Positions 6,041 through 7,909 of a stretch of DNA of 7,909 nt are shown piece after piece. The stretch spans positions 1 to 7,909 of the forward strand of contig JAJNDJ010000050.1 of the NCBI GenBank assembly GCA_021156345.1, written 5' to 3'. The number at the start of each line of letters is the position of its first letter. Within the stretch, counting starts at the first letter, position 1. The stretch is from Rubrobacteraceae bacterium. GTDB lineage: Bacteria; Actinomycetota; Rubrobacteria; Rubrobacterales; Rubrobacteraceae. The notes beneath the pieces were generated by a model. It searched no databases. It had not been told where the DNA came from and worked only from the letters and a program-made list of their open reading frames with translations. Position numbers and translations under genes: made by a program.

Positions 6041-7470
6041 CTACGCCGCTTCGCAATCGGCTGAGTCGACCTGGAGCTCTTCCTCTGTCTGGGGATCAGG
6101 CTGCAGCACGGTCACCGCGACAGCGATCGCCACGACGACTAGTCCGGCTCCGATCCCGAACGCGAGGTGGTAGCCGCTAGTCAACGCCACTGCGGCGGAC
6201 TCGCCGTCCCCGATCAGCTGGTCGCTCCGCGACGCTGACAGGGTCGCGAGCACGGCAAGACCGAGGGCTCCGCCGACCTGCGCTGTGGTGTTGATCAAGC
6301 CTGAGGCCAGCCCCGCGTCGCTGGGCGTGGCGCCAGACATCGCCAGCGTCATGAGCGCCGGGAAGCAGAGGCCGGCCCCGATGCCGAGAAGGACCATCAC
6401 ATGAAAAGCGCGAGGCCGCCGACCACCAGCTTCCTGGCCCCAAAGTGCATGACCAGGCGGTCGGTGTAGCGGACCGACAGGATTCCCATCAAGATCGTGA
6501 CGGGCAGGAACGCGAGACCGGTCTGCAGGGCATCGTAGGCGAGGATCCGCTGCAGGTATAGAGCGCCGAGGAAGAACATACCGAACATCCCCGCGAGGCT
6601 CAGAACCTGGATCAGGTTCGCCCCAGTGACGTTTCGCGAGCGGAAGATCCGGAGCGGCACCAGCGGATTGCGCGCAGTCGCTTCGCGGGCGACGAAGGCT
6701 GCAAGCAACACGAGTGAGAGGGCGCCTATTGTCAGGGTACGACCAGAGCCCCAGCCGTACTCAGCAGCCGGACCTATGATCGTGTAGACGCCGAGCATCA
6801 GCGAGCCTGTTACCAGGACAGCACCGGTGACGTCCGCGCCGTCCCCGAACCCGATGCCCTTGTCGCGGTCGATCAGCCTTCCGGCGAGCATCGCTGTCGC
6901 GATACCGATCGGGACGTTCACGAAGAAGATCCAATGCCAGCTGATCGACTGGGTCAGAACGCCGCCGACGAGCAGGCCCACTGCGCCACCGGCTGAGGCG
7001 ACGAAGGCGAAGACGCCGATGGCCTTCGCCTGCTCCCGCGGCTCGGGGAACATGGTGACGATCATGCCCAGGATGACCGCGGATGTCATGGCGCCGCCAG
7101 CTCCCTGAACGAAGCGGGCCACGACCAATAACTCCTGGCTCTGCGCGAGGCCACATAGCAGGGAGGCCGCCGTGAAAACCCCAATGCCCGCCAGGAACAT
7201 CCCCCTGCGGGAGATGAGGTCTCCAAGCCGCCCGGCGAGCAGCAAGAGGCCGCCGAAAGCTATCAAGTAGGCGTTGACGACCCACGCAAGGCTCGATTGC
7301 GAGAAACCGAGGTCGTTCTGAATCGCAGGCAACGCCACGTTGACCACCGTGGCGTCCAGCACGATCATCAGCATCCCCACACAAAGGACGTAGAGAGCGA
7401 TCCAACGCCGCCTACCACCCATCGTCTCAGAATGTGACTCCTCGTGTTTTCCTACCTCATACCGCGTCAT
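6041..7470 (-). pseudogene. DHA2-type (14-TM) MFS drug efflux transporter, disrupted near TM11
   Basis: Proton-driven multidrug exporter of the QacA/EmrB (DHA2) type, split into two frames. The N-terminal piece, 357 codons from ATG 7470 to TGA 6397-6399, holds LDATVVNVALP in TM1 (residues 38-48), motif A GRLGDLISRRG after TM2, VARFVQGAGGAM in TM4, the motif-C-like helix VASAGGAVGLLVGG in TM5, and hydrophobic segments through TM10 plus the start of TM11 (LVVGGLALF). The C-terminal piece, 119 codons from GTG 6400 to TAG 6041-6043, continues MVLLGIGAGLCFPALMTLAM (TM12), TM13 and TM14. The junction TTC-ATG-TGA-TGG joins them out of frame, and about 20-25 residues expected between GGLALF and MVLLGIG are absent. 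I infer a deletion of roughly 70 bases. The start at 7470 has CGGAGA eight bases upstream; an alternative ATG at 7422 fits less well. Separate expression of both halves by stop-start overlap is conceivable but unlikely to give a working pump. Confidence 0.88.
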
Positions 7471-7514
7471 CCGGATAGTCTCCGTTTCCCGAGATCGCAA
7501 CATCATCTGGTTTG

Positions 7515-7542
7515 AGCATACGGCAGTAGTCCTAAAAAACAA
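7515..7542 (-). promoter_or_regulatory. Possible sigma-70-type promoter of the minus-strand cassette
   Basis: On the minus strand TTGTTT (7542-7537), a 16-base spacer and TATGCT (7520-7515) resemble -35 and -10 boxes. Transcription would start near 7508, leaving a leader of about 38 bases that carries the ribosome binding site of the transporter at 7470. The boxes match the consensus only partly (three and four of six), so this is a candidate. Confidence 0.3.
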
Positions 7543-7557
7543 CCATTGATCTTCAAA

Positions 7558-7569
7558 ACCTGATCAGGT
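7558..7569. repeat. Perfect 12-bp palindrome ACCTGATCAGGT, candidate operator
   Basis: The palindrome lies between the two divergent genes, four bases upstream of the proposed -35 box of the HxlR gene. Its half AGGTA (7566-7570) recurs inverted as TACCT at 7583-7587. Symmetric sites are expected for dimeric HxlR regulators, so this is a plausible operator. The link to this protein is inference. Confidence 0.4.
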
Positions 7570-7572
7570 ATG

Positions 7573-7606
7573 TAGACATCAGTACCTACGGTGATATACT
7601 CACCAT
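7573..7606 (+). promoter_or_regulatory. Promoter of the HxlR gene, predicted leaderless
   Basis: TAGACA (7573-7578) differs from the TTGACA consensus at one base, and TATACT (7595-7600) is a strong -10 box, with a 16-base spacer. Transcription would begin about seven bases after the -10 box, at or next to the A of ATG 7607. There is no Shine-Dalgarno before that ATG. Both facts point to a leaderless mRNA, common in actinobacteria. Confidence 0.6.
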
Positions 7607-7613
7607 ATGGTGA
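7600..7613. promoter_or_regulatory. Perfect 14-bp palindrome TCACCATATGGTGA over the HxlR start codon, candidate autoregulatory operator
   Basis: The palindrome starts at the last base of the proposed -10 box and covers the expected transcription start and the ATG. It shares its left arm TCACC with a second inverted repeat, GGTGA (7590-7594), TATAC, TCACC (7600-7604), which wraps the -10 box. Three half-sites alternate at ten-base (GGTGA to TCACC) and nine-base (TCACC to GGTGA) offsets. A dimer bound here would block RNA polymerase, so autorepression is likely. That the HxlR protein binds it is inference. Confidence 0.5.
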
Positions 7614-7909
7614 CAAGACGCACATACGATGACGGGTGTGCGGCGGCGCATGCGCTCGACCTTGTGGGCGAGCGCTGGGCGCTGCTTGTAGTACGCGAGT
7701 TGTTATTGGGGCCGAAGCGGTTCACGGACTTGCGGGCTGGCCTGCCACACGCCAGTCCCAACGTCCTCGCCCAGCGCCTGCGGGGGTTGGAGGAGGCTGG
7801 GATCGTGCGCCGTCGAAGGCTACCTCCGCCGGCGGCGTCGAAGATCTACGAGTTGACCGATTGGGGCGAGGAGTTGGAGCCGGTCATTATCCGTCTCGGC
7901 AGGTGGGGT
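7607..7909 (+). CDS. HxlR-family winged-helix transcriptional regulator, 3' end cut by window
   Basis: DNA-binding dimeric regulator; 101 codons are visible and the frame is open at the window end. The HxlR hallmarks are in order: Cys11 near the N-terminus, then ALDLVGERWALLVVRELLLG (residues 16-35), KRFTDLRAGLP (37-47), the recognition helix SPNVLAQRLRGLEEAG (50-65), the wing with YELTDWG (81-87), and ELEPVI leading to LGRWG. Family members are often autoregulated and control adjacent detoxification or drug-response genes. A single N-terminal cysteine is the redox switch in YodB/HypR-type members, and Cys11 is the only cysteine visible here. The ATG at 7607 is chosen because the homologous N-terminus begins right there and the promoter predicts a leaderless start. 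An adjacent GTG (7610) is possible. It is divergent from the efflux cassette, its likely target. Confidence 0.93.
   Translation, partial: MVTRRTYDDGCAAAHALDLVGERWALLVVRELLLGPKRFTDLRAGLPHASPNVLAQRLRGLEEAGIVRRRRLPPPAASKIYELTDWGEELEPVIIRLGRWG

Noticed and set aside
1..7909. CRISPR array, insertion sequence, phage or plasmid origin
   Set aside because: No regularly spaced repeats, transposase motifs, terminal inverted repeats or iterons were seen on either strand.

Overview
The window is high-GC bacterial DNA that reads like an actinobacterium. Signs are dense coding, frequent AGG/CGG arginine codons, GTG/TTG starts, and a regulator gene that looks leaderless. A Rubrobacter-like host is possible, but that is an impression from codon style and gene content, not a test.

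Layout. (1) Bases 1-2121, plus strand: a tight housekeeping operon. It holds the catalytic C-terminal half of an M17 leucyl aminopeptidase (cut by the window edge), a glyoxalase-II-like metallo-beta-lactamase-fold hydrolase, a MoaB/MogA-type molybdenum-cofactor protein and a small acidic protein of unknown function. The first three overlap by 4 bp (ATGA, TTGA). (2) Bases 2160-2606, plus strand: a 148-residue YdcZ-family (DUF606) small membrane transporter with its own strong Shine-Dalgarno. (3) Bases 2607-2731: a non-coding gap with an imperfect palindrome directly after the transporter stop. (4) Bases 2732-7470, minus strand: one co-directional cassette. In transcription order it has a broken DHA2-type drug-efflux MFS gene, a 38-codon SDR remnant, an EstB-like serine hydrolase, a VOC protein, two tandem RibD-C/dihydrofolate-reductase-like proteins and a C-terminal remnant of a DUF899 gene. 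(5) Bases 7471-7606: a divergent promoter region rich in palindromes. (6) Base 7607 to the window end, plus strand: an HxlR-family winged-helix regulator, cut by the window edge.

Reading of the locus. The HxlR gene and the divergent cassette look like a regulated efflux/detoxification unit. Its enzyme types (MFS pump, SDR, VOC, DHFR-like reductase, serine hydrolase, DUF899) are often met beside such regulators. Three of its members are damaged: the MFS gene has an out-of-frame junction in TM11, the SDR has lost nearly all of its interior, and DUF899 has lost its 5' part. Four enzyme genes remain intact with good ribosome binding sites. The striking features are this pattern of deletion decay, and a leaderless HxlR promoter in which a perfect 14-bp palindrome spans the start codon. 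I see no CRISPR array, insertion sequence, rRNA or complete tRNA. Nothing here is convincingly a wholly new system.
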